From the NCBI RefSeq assembly GCF_000212855.1, contig NZ_GL890993.1, positions 214,999 to 278,998 of the forward strand: DNA of 64,000 bases, read 5' to 3'. The DNA comes from Streptococcus sanguinis SK355 (GTDB lineage: Bacteria > Bacillota > Bacilli > Lactobacillales > Streptococcaceae). Position 1 is the stretch's first letter. Each line of letters starts with the position of its first letter. Shown here one piece after another: positions 1-7,515 of this stretch. The translations under genes and the position numbers were made by a program. Under the pieces are notes generated by a model. It searched no databases and was not told where the DNA came from. It worked only from the letters and a program-made list of their open reading frames with translations.

Positions 1-1
1 A

Positions 2-121
2 ATACCGGAGGACCAGATCACATTTACAGTTTATTACGCTTACCTTAAATCAGCTACACCGTCATCAGAAGTACAAGATTTATTTAATTTTATTAAATCA
101 TACAAACAAAAAGAACTTTAG
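2..121 (+). CDS. 3' end of an unidentified gene (partial)
   Basis: An open frame enters from the left edge and stops with TAG at 119-121, giving 39 residues ending in ...FIKSYKQKEL. It is accepted as the end of a real gene because a perfect terminator hairpin begins inside its last codons. The visible residues contain no motif I recognise, so no function is assigned. Confidence 0.55.
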   Translation: MPEDQITFTVYYAYLKSATPSSEVQDLFNFIKSYKQKEL

Positions 122-151
122 CTCGCATCCCCAATAGCTAAAGTTCTTTTT
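108..151 (+). terminator. Rho-independent terminator overlapping a stop codon
   Basis: A perfect 16-bp inverted repeat (108-123 with 136-151, 12-nt loop) ends in a T-run. The left arm includes the stop codon of the gene entering from the left. The arm also starts with an A-run, so it may act in both directions. Confidence 0.85.
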
Positions 152-307
152 AATATAGAGAGTCTTGTCTACAAAATACAGTAATTAGAAATGAGAACTT
201 AGAAATTCATCTTTTCAAATAATTTATACTGTTTCCAATTGTAATTATTTTTCACCAGTGTTACTTCTTCTTTTCTTCTGCAAATACCGCTTCCCCTTGT
301 TCATATT

Positions 308-970
308 TTAAAAGCGCTTTTCTTTTTCCGACTTATAAAGTGAAAGAATAATGATTCCTAAAACTAGACTAACTAGCCAAATGGCCATTGCCTGTATGTA
401 TTTTTCTAATAGGGCTGACAGGATTGCACCGATAATAAAGCTTGTTACTATAATCGTGTAGTTAATAGCTTGTCTGAAAAAATGAGATTCTCCTTTAATG
501 AACTGATACCACGAAGTTAACATCTTACGATAGTTTCCAGAAGTCATCATAATGGTATAGGGGTAATTTTCAATTTTTGTATCAGAGAAAGTAAACATTA
601 AAAGCCCTGTACAAAAAGATAAGAGAGGGACAATTAACAAAGGAATAGGTGGGAGGAAGGGGATGAGACAAGTTACATAAAATAGTGGAAGAAGATTGTG
701 GATTTCCCAATAGCTTGAGTAAATACGATTTTTTAGAGAGTTGGCAACTAAGAAACCTATAGAAAAAAATAAAATAGACAGGATCCGTAGAACGCTAGAG
801 GATAAATGAGAATCTCTAAAATCAGATATTAAGAGAACAATATTTCCGGTCTGAGTTGCAACTAGAGTTTTATATTGTAAATGGCAGAAGACATCAATTG
901 CCCCGCCAGTAAATCCTAATAAAGCAGAAATAAAACGGGTATCTCTGGGTCGAATTGCATTAGATTTCAT
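308..970 (-). CDS. YoaK/DUF1275 family membrane protein
   Basis: This 220-residue integral membrane protein carries the N-terminal signature of the DUF1275 (YoaK) family around residues 18-46: GFTGGAIDVF, then QTGNIVLL. About six hydrophobic segments follow, with a short charged C-terminus. Family members are uncharacterised small membrane proteins, so no substrate can be given. A TATAAT-like box lies about 40 nt before the ATG, and GGAAAG precedes the start. It stands alone, just outside the rpsI-flanked island, and is probably ordinary chromosomal backbone. Confidence 0.8.
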   Translation of the reverse strand: MKSNAIRPRDTRFISALLGFTGGAIDVFCHLQYKTLVATQTGNIVLLISDFRDSHLSSSVLRILSILFFSIGFLVANSLKNRIYSSYWEIHNLLPLFYVTCLIPFLPPIPLLIVPLLSFCTGLLMFTFSDTKIENYPYTIMMTSGNYRKMLTSWYQFIKGESHFFRQAINYTIIVTSFIIGAILSALLEKYIQAMAIWLVSLVLGIIILSLYKSEKEKRF

Positions 971-1140
971 TACATTTCCACTTTCCTTATCATTTATTTT
1001 TTAAGTTATTATAACATAAATATGTATTATCTTGTATGTTGTTCATTGGATAAACTAATTATTAGATTCGGTCTAATCTCTCCCAAAATGTGTCCAAGAT
1101 ATTTACGGAAATCCAAGATTCAAATATTTGGGGGAAACAG

Positions 1141-1175
1141 AAAAAGCATCCCGTATTTTTGATACGAAATGCTTT
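1141..1175 (-). terminator. Terminator behind the rpsI 3' fragment
   Basis: Inverted repeat 1143-1156 with 1162-1175, with two G-U pairs on the minus strand, followed by a T-run at 1145-1141. It sits 20 nt past the stop codon of the duplicated rpsI end. It may be the original chromosomal terminator of rpsI before the island separated the two (inference). Confidence 0.7.
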
Positions 1176-1194
1176 CAATAAATGTAAATAAGTT

Positions 1195-1245
1195 TTAACG
1201 TTTACTAAATTGTGACGCTTTACGAGCTTTCTTAAGACCTGGTTT
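1195..1245 (-). pseudogene. Duplicated 3' end of rpsI
   Basis: Read on the minus strand, this encodes [16 protein letters not shown] followed by a stop. That is identical to the last 16 residues of the intact ribosomal protein S9 at 6477-6869, and the reading is lost immediately upstream. The nucleotide match is exact over 29 bp (1217-1245 against 6499-6527) and imperfect towards the stop codon, where synonymous codons differ. Such a relic is what a site-specific element leaves when it integrates into the 3' end of a gene. No other explanation is apparent. Confidence 0.85.
1217..1245. repeat. Left copy of the 29-bp rpsI-end direct repeat (att-like)
   Basis: Exact 29-bp direct repeat of 6499-6527, same orientation. 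The pair brackets 5.3 kb of metal-resistance genes and gene fragments, so these are candidate attachment sites. No integrase gene remains between them. Confidence 0.75.
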
Positions 1246-1410
1246 GGAAAGTATGGATTTCAGTTGGACTAAAAACAGCGTAATATCAAGGATTTTCTGA
1301 ACAATATCTACTTTTTAATTTCATAAAATCTGAATCAATATTTTTAAAATAGGGGAATAGTTTAGGTCTCTAAGCATTAAAATAATACACCTAACTTTGG
1401 TCACCGTTTT

Positions 1411-1758
1411 TTAGTTATTCACTCTTTTTTCGGATAGTGTTTTTAAAGTTATGATGTAAAATGCCGCAATTAAAACACTATACATCATAATCGGAGGATA
1501 GACAATTAAAGATAGAATCAATCCCACTCCTTTAATTATTAGGTCAGGTATCAATAACTTTCTATATTGTGCGGTAGCTTCAAGTAATTCTTTCTGATCT
1601 ATATTGGGTTTATCAATTACTTTATGTAAAAACCAGTTTGCTACCGTTGAAACAATAACGATCAGTCCATAAAAGAGCTGTGCCGTGTGATTCATGAAAT
1701 GACTACTAACTATTCCAGTAGCATAGGGCATAAATGAAACAAAAAATAAAAGATACAA
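1411..1758 (-). pseudogene. TMEM175-like (DUF1211) protein, N-terminus missing
   Basis: The 115 residues read like the second half of a bacterial TMEM175/DUF1211 membrane protein: FVSFMPYATGIVSSHF and AQLFYGL, then a charged stretch and two more hydrophobic segments. Full-length relatives are near 190-200 residues and begin with a helix carrying an F-S-D motif, which is absent here. Upstream there is no matching coding sequence. Instead, the frame is replaced by an XRE-regulator fragment. I take it as a truncated remnant that may not be translated. Confidence 0.6.
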
Positions 1759-1764
1759 ATTCTT

Positions 1765-1899
1765 TCAAATTCCTCCCTTTTCAACTTGGCTAACTTGACC
1801 TGCATTACCTAGGTCGCTTTGCTTTAAATTATACTTTTTTCTTAAACATTTGATACGAGCAGGTATTTCTTGTGAGTAATTTTCATCAAAAAATTTCAT
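1765..1899 (-). pseudogene. Truncated XRE-type HTH regulator fragment
   Basis: An ATG with upstream GGGAG opens a 44-residue frame containing RIKCLRKKYNLKQSDLG, the start of a lambda-repressor/XRE helix-turn-helix. It continues as VSQVEKGG and then stops. The usual spacing between the helices is shortened and the rest of the domain and protein are gone. It lies directly upstream of the TMEM175 remnant, suggesting deletions joined unrelated fragments inside the island. Confidence 0.55.
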
Positions 1900-1942
1900 A
1901 TATAATCTCCCTATAATCATGGAAAAGTAGTAAAAATAGTTG

Positions 1943-2281
1943 TTATCCTAGTTGATTAAAAAAATCTCTGATTTCCTCATCTTTTATAAAATAATATATA
2001 ATTTTCCCCTCTCTTCTAGTGTCCAAGATGTTTTGATTGGCTAGTTTACGAAGATGGTGGGAGGCAGATGCCATACTGAGATTTAATAAACAGGCTATAT
2101 CGCAGACACAGAGTTCTTCGACGGCAAGGAGATAAAAGATGATATTTATCTGTTTATTATCGGTAAATTTTGATAAAATGCGAAGTGATTTTTGGACTTT
2201 TTCCTTTTCAAGGTAGTTCGTTGCGGTTGTAACATTTTGTTGATTTATAACATCCACTTGACAGATACTATCTTTTTTCAT
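1943..2281 (-). CDS. cadX: CadX/CadC-type cadmium-responsive ArsR/SmtB repressor
   Basis: A 112-residue winged-helix metal-sensing repressor. Cys7, Cys58 and Cys60 (in ELCVCDIA) fall exactly where CadC-family proteins bind Cd(II)/Pb(II)/Zn(II). The DNA-recognition helix follows in NLSMASASHHLRKL. Metal binding is known to release these repressors from DNA. The start at 2281 is chosen over an in-frame ATG 30 nt upstream because AGGAGA lies 8 nt before it. It is the second gene after cadD, with 11 nt between stop and start, so the pair is autoregulated from the operator before cadD. Confidence 0.88.
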   Translation of the reverse strand: MKKDSICQVDVINQQNVTTATNYLEKEKVQKSLRILSKFTDNKQINIIFYLLAVEELCVCDIACLLNLSMASASHHLRKLANQNILDTRREGKIIYYFIKDEEIRDFFNQLG

Positions 2282-2292
2282 AATTTTTTCTC

Positions 2293-2907
2293 CTAGCCTA
2301 ACACAGCCCATAGCATGTCAAAGCTGTTGTTTTCAATCAGGATATACATCCCCAATCCTAAATAGACAACGGCAATAAACCATCTGCTATATTTTTCCAA
2401 AGTTTCTCCAACAGAAGGGACTTGTGCTAATTTTTGGGCAGAAAAAACCAAGAGATAAATCATGACTAGAAAAGTAAGTAAAGTCACTATCATATTCGCT
2501 AAATTTAAGGTGGTAAAATATGGGACAAAGACACCAATATTGTCAGCGCCACAACTTGCAAAAGTAATCATAGCGACTAGAAAAATCAGGTTTTTATTGT
2601 CTTTTCGCAAACCATCTTTTGCAATAGCTTCTCCATCAGAATCTCCTAAAAGCAAAACTTTGACGCCTAGGAAAATTGGAATCAAACCGAGTAAACCTAA
2701 AATCTCTTTACTAGGAATATAATTTAAGACAAATGCAAAAAGCAAACTTAGGAATATTAGACTAACAGAGCCTAGAAATTGTCCTAAATAGATGTTAATG
2801 ATGTCCTTTCTGCTTTTTCTTTTGGCAAAAAATAACATTAGGATAATAAGTAAGTCTACGGCTGTCCCAGAATACAGGATTATTGAAGTAACAATATTTT
2901 GAATCAT
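2293..2907 (-). CDS. cadD: CadD-family cadmium resistance transporter
   Basis: This 204-residue membrane protein closely resembles staphylococcal CadD: MIQNIVTS start, YLGQFLGSVSL, GLLGLIPIFLGVK, and the CGADNIGVFVPYF signature. It has about five to six membrane helices. The family gives low-level Cd(II) (and some Zn(II)) resistance by efflux. The start at 2907 follows GAGGTG; a second ATG 12 nt upstream overlaps that ribosome-binding site and is rejected. It is first in the cadD-cadX operon, with a CadC-type operator just upstream. Confidence 0.88.
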   Translation of the reverse strand: MIQNIVTSIILYSGTAVDLLIILMLFFAKRKSRKDIINIYLGQFLGSVSLIFLSLLFAFVLNYIPSKEILGLLGLIPIFLGVKVLLLGDSDGEAIAKDGLRKDNKNLIFLVAMITFASCGADNIGVFVPYFTTLNLANMIVTLLTFLVMIYLLVFSAQKLAQVPSVGETLEKYSRWFIAVVYLGLGMYILIENNSFDMLWAVLG

Positions 2908-2917
2908 AAAACACCTC

Positions 2918-2968
2918 ATTCAAATATATTTTTGAATGTATTCTAACATTAACCTTTGTAGATGTCAA
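2918..2968 (-). promoter_or_regulatory. cadD promoter and CadX operator
   Basis: On the minus strand, TTGACA (2968-2963) and TAGAAT (2945-2940) are 17 nt apart. Immediately downstream, covering the likely transcription start, is a 7-6-7 inverted repeat ATTCAAA...TTTGAAT (2918-2937). This resembles the CadC operator of plasmid pI258. CadX bound there would block initiation until metal is present. Confidence 0.8.
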
Positions 2969-3270
2969 CTTAAAATCCACCAATTAATAATTGCATGTCA
3001 ATATTTGTATTGTGAAACTAGTTTCAGAAATATATAGTCTTAAAGTATGTCCACTGCGAATGGTTTTTTCAATATTTAAGAGGAGATTTATAATGGTTCA
3101 TTTCTATAAATTTATAAACGAGTTATATATTTTGTTTAACCAATTATTAACTATTTTTATCAATAATCACTTCATTAATTTGTACTTTTTAATTTTGATT
3201 TATTTTTCGTGCATATTTTATATGAATTTAATTCTAATACATTTTAAATAAAAAATACGCAATTTTAATT

Positions 3271-3308
3271 GGCACTGACCCCCGTAAATGAGAATTAAAT
3301 AAAAACAC
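3271..3308 (+). repeat. Left inverted terminal repeat of the cop module
   Basis: The 38 bases starting GGCACTGACCCC match the reverse complement of 6264-6301 at 31 positions. The two ends point outward and enclose copY-copB. The pattern is that of insertion-sequence ends, but no transposase remains and I do not assign a family. Confidence 0.7.
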
Positions 3309-3482
3309 CTCCAAGTTGGATTTGGTACAATATAATCAAATGCTCATGGAGGTGGCTTTTTATGGTTTAAAAACGTGTGGAGACGGTGGTATTATTGTCA
3401 AGAAAATAGAATAACAAGCTATAAAACTGTCGAAATAGGTGGCTTTTAGGATTTTAAAAGAAATCAGTTCTATAATAAATTA

Positions 3483-3529
3483 AAAATCGTGTTGGTAGAA
3501 AAATCCTCTACTTCTACCAACACGATTTT
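3483..3529 (-). terminator. Terminator after copB
   Basis: A perfect 18-bp stem (3483-3500 with 3512-3529, 11-nt loop) with flanking A/T runs lies about 85 nt after the copB stop codon. It could work in both directions. Its arms (GTGTTGGTAGAA) also look like insertion-sequence ends, so it may have been recruited from one. Confidence 0.75.
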
Positions 3530-3613
3530 ACAAAGAACCAGTACTTACATCTCTTTTTCTCCTGTAAAACTATTGTATCTTGATACTTTATGGAGTTTCA
3601 ATCATTCGATCTG

Positions 3614-5716
3614 TTAACCGTTATTTTTTGGATCTAAACTTAATAACATAGCATTAATGGCGACGATGACTGTTGACACAGACATTAGGATTGCTCCTAA
3701 TGCAGGGCTTAATGTGATACCAATAGGAGCCAAAATTCCTGCAGCTAGAGGGATAGCTATAAAGTTATAACCAGCTCCCCAAAATAGGTTTTGTTTCATT
3801 TTACGAGTTGTTTTGTGTGCTAATTCAATGAATGATTCAATATCTCCTGGATCGGATTGAGTCAATATGACATCAGCTGAATCCAATGCAACTTGAGTTC
3901 CAGCACCTATAGCTATACCAACATCTGCTAAGGCAAGAGAAGGAGCATCATTTACACCATCACCTACCATGATAACTTTCTTTCCTTCATCTTTAAGTGT
4001 TTTAACTAACTCATATTTGTCTTGTGGAGATTGATTTGATCTATATTCAATCCCTAAATCTACTGCCGCGCCTTGAGCCGCTTTTTCATTATCACCTGTT
4101 GCCATAATTGGTTGAATATTGTTCTTTTTAAGAGCTTTAATTAACTCTTTACTCGTTGGTTTTAATTCGTCCCCTAAAGCTACAGCACCAATGGCATCAT
4201 CGTTTTCTACTAAGACACTAAGAGTTGCTCCTTTTGGAATATCCATATCAAGATTACGTCCATAGGCTTTTTGACTGATTAATTGGTAACGGTGCCCACC
4301 TGCTTTACCCTCTACTCCAGCACCGGAAATCACATCAATCGAATCAAAAGATGCTGGACGTATATTTTGCTGCTCGGCGAAACTTATAATTGATTGAGCA
4401 ATTGGGTGGCTAGATCCTCCTTCAATACCTGCCAATAAGGCAATGATTTCCTCTTTTGTATATTTGTCATTAAGAAGTTTTACATCTAATACTTTAAATT
4501 CACCAGTTGTTAAAGTACCCGTTTTATCTAAAATCATCACATCTGCATCTTGAGCTATTTCTAAGGCTTGGCGGTCTTTTACTAGTAAGCCACGGCTAGC
4601 TCCTAAGCTTGTGCTACGGGCGGTTACCAATGGAATAGCCAGACCCAATGCGTGCGGACAAGCAATAACTAATGTAGTAATAGTAAATATAACTGCCGTT
4701 GGGATATCTCCAATAATCATCCACACTACAAAAGCAATTAGCGCGACAATAACAGCAATATAGAAGAGCCACCCTGCAACCTTTTGCGCAATACTTTCTG
4801 CCCTGGAAGGCTGACTTTGAGCTTGGCTAATTAAAGTCTGTACTTGAGAGATAAAGGATTGATCACCTGTCTCAAGCACTTTAATATAAAGTACCCCTTC
4901 TCCATTTGTTGAGCCCCCGATTACTTCATCGCCAGGGCCTTTTTTAACTGCTTTTGATTCTCCAGTCAAAAGAGCTTCATTTAAACGTGATTCGCCACGC
5001 TCGATAATCCCGTCTGCTGGCACATTTTCTCCGGCTTGAACACGAATTAAATCACCTACCTTTAAGTCAGCAACTGGTCGTGTTTCAATTGAATCGTCTT
5101 CTAATACAACGTGAGCATCTTTCGGCACTAACTTAGCCAATTCTGCTTGTGCGTCTCCTGCTTCTCCAATAGCTTTCATCTCAATCCAGTGACCTAATAG
5201 CATGATTAATAGTAATGAAGCAAATTCAAAGAAAAAGTCCATCACGTGTTCACCCGTTACGTAGGTAATGATCACAGCATAAATACTGTATAAATATGAA
5301 ACACTTAAACCTAAAGAAACGAGTGCCATCATTCCAGGTTTTTTTTGTTTAAATTCGTCAACTGCACCTTGATAGAATGGACGTCCACCATAAATAATTA
5401 ATATAGTAGATAAAATAGCTACTACAATATCATAATATGGAAAAGTAAACTGGAATGGTAGTTTAAATCCATGTATAGGGGATAAGAGCATAATAATGAT
5501 TCCTAGTGGCAATGACTTTAAGAAAAGTTCCTTAAAGCTTCCGTGATGATGGTGGTCATGCCCACTGTGCCCGCAGTGATCATGCCCAGCATGATGTACT
5601 TGATGTTGATCCTTATGGTATCCATGTTCATCTGTGATTCCATGCTCGTGTTTTAACTTATCCATGTCGTCATAATCATGGTGATTATGGGACGAATATT
5701 TGTTGTCATTATTCAT
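3614..5716 (-). CDS. copB: CopB-type copper-translocating P-type ATPase
   Basis: A 700-residue P1B ATPase exporting copper across the cell membrane. Residues 1-60 are His-rich and replace the usual CxxC metal-binding domains. The actuator loop has TGES at 251-254. The transmembrane metal site is CPH at 353-355, typical of CopB rather than the CPC of CopA. The phosphorylation loop is DKTGTLT from 397, and the hinge is GDGVNDAP near 590. Length is normal for CopB. It follows copY by 19 nt on the same strand. There is no copA or copZ here, so this is a minimal copYB cassette. It probably adds to a chromosomal copper system elsewhere (inference). Confidence 0.92.
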   Translation of the reverse strand: MNNDNKYSSHNHHDYDDMDKLKHEHGITDEHGYHKDQHQVHHAGHDHCGHSGHDHHHHGSFKELFLKSLPLGIIIMLLSPIHGFKLPFQFTFPYYDIVVAILSTILIIYGGRPFYQGAVDEFKQKKPGMMALVSLGLSVSYLYSIYAVIITYVTGEHVMDFFFEFASLLLIMLLGHWIEMKAIGEAGDAQAELAKLVPKDAHVVLEDDSIETRPVADLKVGDLIRVQAGENVPADGIIERGESRLNEALLTGESKAVKKGPGDEVIGGSTNGEGVLYIKVLETGDQSFISQVQTLISQAQSQPSRAESIAQKVAGWLFYIAVIVALIAFVVWMIIGDIPTAVIFTITTLVIACPHALGLAIPLVTARSTSLGASRGLLVKDRQALEIAQDADVMILDKTGTLTTGEFKVLDVKLLNDKYTKEEIIALLAGIEGGSSHPIAQSIISFAEQQNIRPASFDSIDVISGAGVEGKAGGHRYQLISQKAYGRNLDMDIPKGATLSVLVENDDAIGAVALGDELKPTSKELIKALKKNNIQPIMATGDNEKAAQGAAVDLGIEYRSNQSPQDKYELVKTLKDEGKKVIMVGDGVNDAPSLALADVGIAIGAGTQVALDSADVILTQSDPGDIESFIELAHKTTRKMKQNLFWGAGYNFIAIPLAAGILAPIGITLSPALGAILMSVSTVIVAINAMLLSLDPKNNG

Positions 5717-5735
5717 TTTAAATTCCTCCTTATGC

Positions 5736-6185
5736 TTAATGATGATGTAAATGACATTCGCATTGTCCTTCTGGACAATTGCAATCCACTTCTTCTACTG
5801 CGAAAGATTTTTTCATCTCTAATATTTTTTCTAGTCGATCTATATCATCGAAGCTTAAAACATGATCTTCAATGATGCTTCCTATTACATTTCCGACTTT
5901 CTTATTGCAAATACGGTTAAAAATATCTTCTGCATAATCCCTTACGGCTTCTGTCTCTTCAATATTGGCAGTGTAAATAAACTTTCTACCTTCATGCTCT
6001 GTATTTAGTACGCCTTTTCCAACTAATCGACCTAAGATCGTTTTGATAGTGGATTGTGTCCAGTCCATTTTTTCTTGCAATACGGAAATGACTTTTTTAC
6101 TAGTTACTCGATCATTTGCCCAAACTACACGCATGACTTCCCATTCTGCATCTGTGATATAAGTATTAAATTCTATTGTGCTCAT
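5736..6185 (-). CDS. copY: CopY/TcrY-family copper-responsive repressor
   Basis: 149 residues with an N-terminal BlaI/MecI-like winged helix (EWEVMRVVW, then WTQSTIKTILGRL) and the copper-binding CxCxxxxCxC motif at Cys135, 137, 142 and 144, followed by a His tail. In this family a zinc-loaded dimer binds cop boxes, and Cu(I) displaces zinc and releases the DNA. Two cop boxes lie directly upstream. It is first in the copY-copB operon inside the transposon-end-bounded segment. Confidence 0.92.
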   Translation of the reverse strand: MSTIEFNTYITDAEWEVMRVVWANDRVTSKKVISVLQEKMDWTQSTIKTILGRLVGKGVLNTEHEGRKFIYTANIEETEAVRDYAEDIFNRICNKKVGNVIGSIIEDHVLSFDDIDRLEKILEMKKSFAVEEVDCNCPEGQCECHLHHH

Positions 6186-6205
6186 TCTCCTTCCCCCTAG
6201 TTGTC

Positions 6206-6263
6206 TACAGATGTAAACAAATATATTTAAAATAAGTTTACCATTGTAAACGAATTATGTCAA
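6206..6263 (-). promoter_or_regulatory. copY promoter with two cop boxes
   Basis: On the minus strand, TTGACA (6263-6258) and TAAACT (6240-6235) are 17 nt apart. One near-match to the cop box TACAnnTGTA sits in the spacer (6239-6248, TACCATTGTA on the plus strand). A perfect one, TACAGATGTA, sits downstream at 6206-6215. The boxes are 33 bp apart, as in the paired sites known for CopY operons. Confidence 0.85.
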
Positions 6264-6301
6264 GTCTTTTTATTAAATTCTCACTTTTTGGGGTCAGTCC
6301 C
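6264..6301 (-). repeat. Right inverted terminal repeat of the cop module
   Basis: Inverted partner of 3271-3308 (31 of 38 positions). Its inner edge abuts the copY -35 box. The enclosed segment is 3.0 kb. Confidence 0.7.
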
Positions 6302-6417
6302 TTAAAACATGCTATTTTTATCATTGATAAATATTAATAGCTAACTTTCCGAAAAATAAGTATTTTGCGACTAAAGTCGTTAGAGCTAGCCTAATTGTGT
6401 ACCGCCAGTTCTCATAC

Positions 6418-6448
6418 AAAAAATACCTTGCAAGTTGCAAAGTATTTT
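6418..6448 (-). terminator. Terminator after rpsI
   Basis: On the minus strand the arms AAAATACTTTGC and GCAAGGTATTTT form a stem with one G-U pair, ending in a T-run, about 30 nt past the rpsI stop. It differs from the terminator behind the rpsI fragment at 1141-1175, so one of the two came with the island. Confidence 0.7.
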
Positions 6449-6476
6449 CGTTTGTATTGTGCTTCCCAGCAACGAA

Positions 6477-6869
6477 TTAACGTTTTGAGAATTGTGAAGC
6501 TTTACGAGCTTTCTTAAGACCTGGTTTCTTACGTTCTACCATACGGGCATCACGAGTAAGAAGGCCTGCGCGTTTCAATGAATCGCGGAAGTCTGGGTCT
6601 ACTTGAAGAAGGGCACGAGCGATACCGTGACGGATAGCGCCTGATTGACCAGCGTAGCCACCACCATCAACGTTTACGAAAACGTCGTATTGACCAACAG
6701 TTGAAGTAACTGCGAATGGTTGGTTGATAACCAAACGAAGGTCAGCGTGTGGGATGTACTCTTCAACATCTTTTTTGTTTACAGTGATTTTACCAGTTCC
6801 TGGAACAAGGCGAACGCGTGCAACAGCGTTTTTACGACGTCCAGTACCTGCATATTGTGCTTGTGACAT
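6477..6869 (-). CDS. rpsI: 30S ribosomal protein S9
   Basis: 130 residues, full length for bacterial S9: [18 protein letters not shown] at the start, [19 protein letters not shown] in the middle and the conserved SKR end that reaches the ribosomal P site. It follows rplM by 19 nt in the usual rplM-rpsI operon. Its last 29 coding bases recur as a direct repeat at 1217-1245, marking it as the probable insertion site of the metal island. The protein is intact. Confidence 0.97.
   Translation of the reverse strand: MSQAQYAGTGRRKNAVARVRLVPGTGKITVNKKDVEEYIPHADLRLVINQPFAVTSTVGQYDVFVNVDGGGYAGQSGAIRHGIARALLQVDPDFRDSLKRAGLLTRDARMVERKKPGLKKARKASQFSKR
6499..6527. repeat. Right copy of the 29-bp rpsI-end direct repeat (att-like)
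   Basis: Lies inside the intact rpsI coding end and is an exact match to 1217-1245 in the same orientation. Confidence 0.75.
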
Positions 6870-6888
6870 AGCTTATTTGTTCCTTTCC

Positions 6889-7335
6889 TTAGATAAGTCC
6901 TGAAATATCAAGAACTTCTGGTTGTTGTGCAGCGTGAGTGTGCTCAGCGCCTACAAATACTTTCAATTTCATACCTTGAGCACGGCCAAGAGTATTGTGT
7001 GGAAGCATACCTTTAACTGATTTTTCGATCAAACGAACAGCGTTCTTAGAGCGAAGTTCACCTGCTGAGATTTGTTTCAATCCACCTGGGTACATAGAGT
7101 GAGTGTAGTAGATCTTATCAGTAGCTTTTTTACCAGTCAATTTTACTTTTTCAGCGTTGATAACGATTACGAAGTCACCTGTATCAGTGTGTGGTGTAAA
7201 GGTTGGTTTGTTTTTTCCGCGAAGTACGCTTGCTACAACAGCAGAAAGGCGTCCAAGAGGGACATCAGTAGCGTCCACTACATACCATTTGCGTTCAACT
7301 TCACCTGGCTTAGCCATGTATGTTGTTTTGTTCAT
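6889..7335 (-). CDS. rplM: 50S ribosomal protein L13
   Basis: 148 residues, normal length for L13: [20 protein letters not shown] near the start and [12 protein letters not shown] in the C-terminal half. First gene of the rplM-rpsI operon. A structured leader (7361-7429) and a sigma-A promoter lie upstream, so expression is probably autoregulated at the mRNA. Confidence 0.97.
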   Translation of the reverse strand: MNKTTYMAKPGEVERKWYVVDATDVPLGRLSAVVASVLRGKNKPTFTPHTDTGDFVIVINAEKVKLTGKKATDKIYYTHSMYPGGLKQISAGELRSKNAVRLIEKSVKGMLPHNTLGRAQGMKLKVFVGAEHTHAAQQPEVLDISGLI

Positions 7336-7360
7336 GATTTCTCCTATGAATATCGTTTTT

Positions 7361-7429
7361 GTTTACAGGGCGGATGTTCCGGTCCGCGAGTTATTTGAAA
7401 GGTTCCGGGGCCTTACAAATGGGGTAAAC
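7361..7429 (-). ncRNA. Ribosomal protein leader upstream of rplM (L13 leader-like)
   Basis: The leader closes with GTTTAC (7429-7424) pairing to GTAAAC (7366-7361). Inside is a GC hairpin whose arms are 7370-7374 and 7383-7387. This architecture, directly upstream of rplM in a Firmicute, is that of the L13 autoregulatory leader. Class identity is from memory. Confidence 0.65.
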
Positions 7430-7442
7430 AATACCGCCTACT

Positions 7443-7471
7443 ATCATATCAAAAATAGTAGGCAAAAGCAA
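7443..7471 (-). promoter_or_regulatory. rplM promoter
   Basis: TTGCTT (7471-7466) and TATGAT (7448-7443) on the minus strand with a 17-nt spacer, placed just before the structured leader. Confidence 0.65.
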
Positions 7472-7515
7472 TAGATTTGAAGCAATTATTTATGAAATAG
7501 CGATTTCATGTTTTC

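Larger units (their letters stand above)
2969..3613. other. Non-coding junk between cad and cop modules
   Basis: 645 bp without a convincing gene. It is very AT-rich at 3000-3250. It then holds the left transposon-like end (3271-3308), a short hairpin region (CACCTCCA ... TGGAGGTG, about 3306-3354), and the copB terminator at 3483-3529. The sequence around 3360-3480 is probably insertion-sequence debris but no frame supports a named family. Confidence 0.5.

Noticed and set aside
2991..3251. 86-codon plus-strand frame; inner ATG at 3093 has GAGGAG upstream and gives a 52-residue hydrophobic peptide
   Set aside because: Very AT-rich (Phe/Ile/Asn/Leu-biased), no recognisable family, lies in island debris. 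The ribosome-binding site may be chance.
3306..3480. Insertion-sequence remnant of a specific family (ISL3-like arms)
   Set aside because: Arms look like transposon ends, but no transposase residue is left, so no family can be supported.
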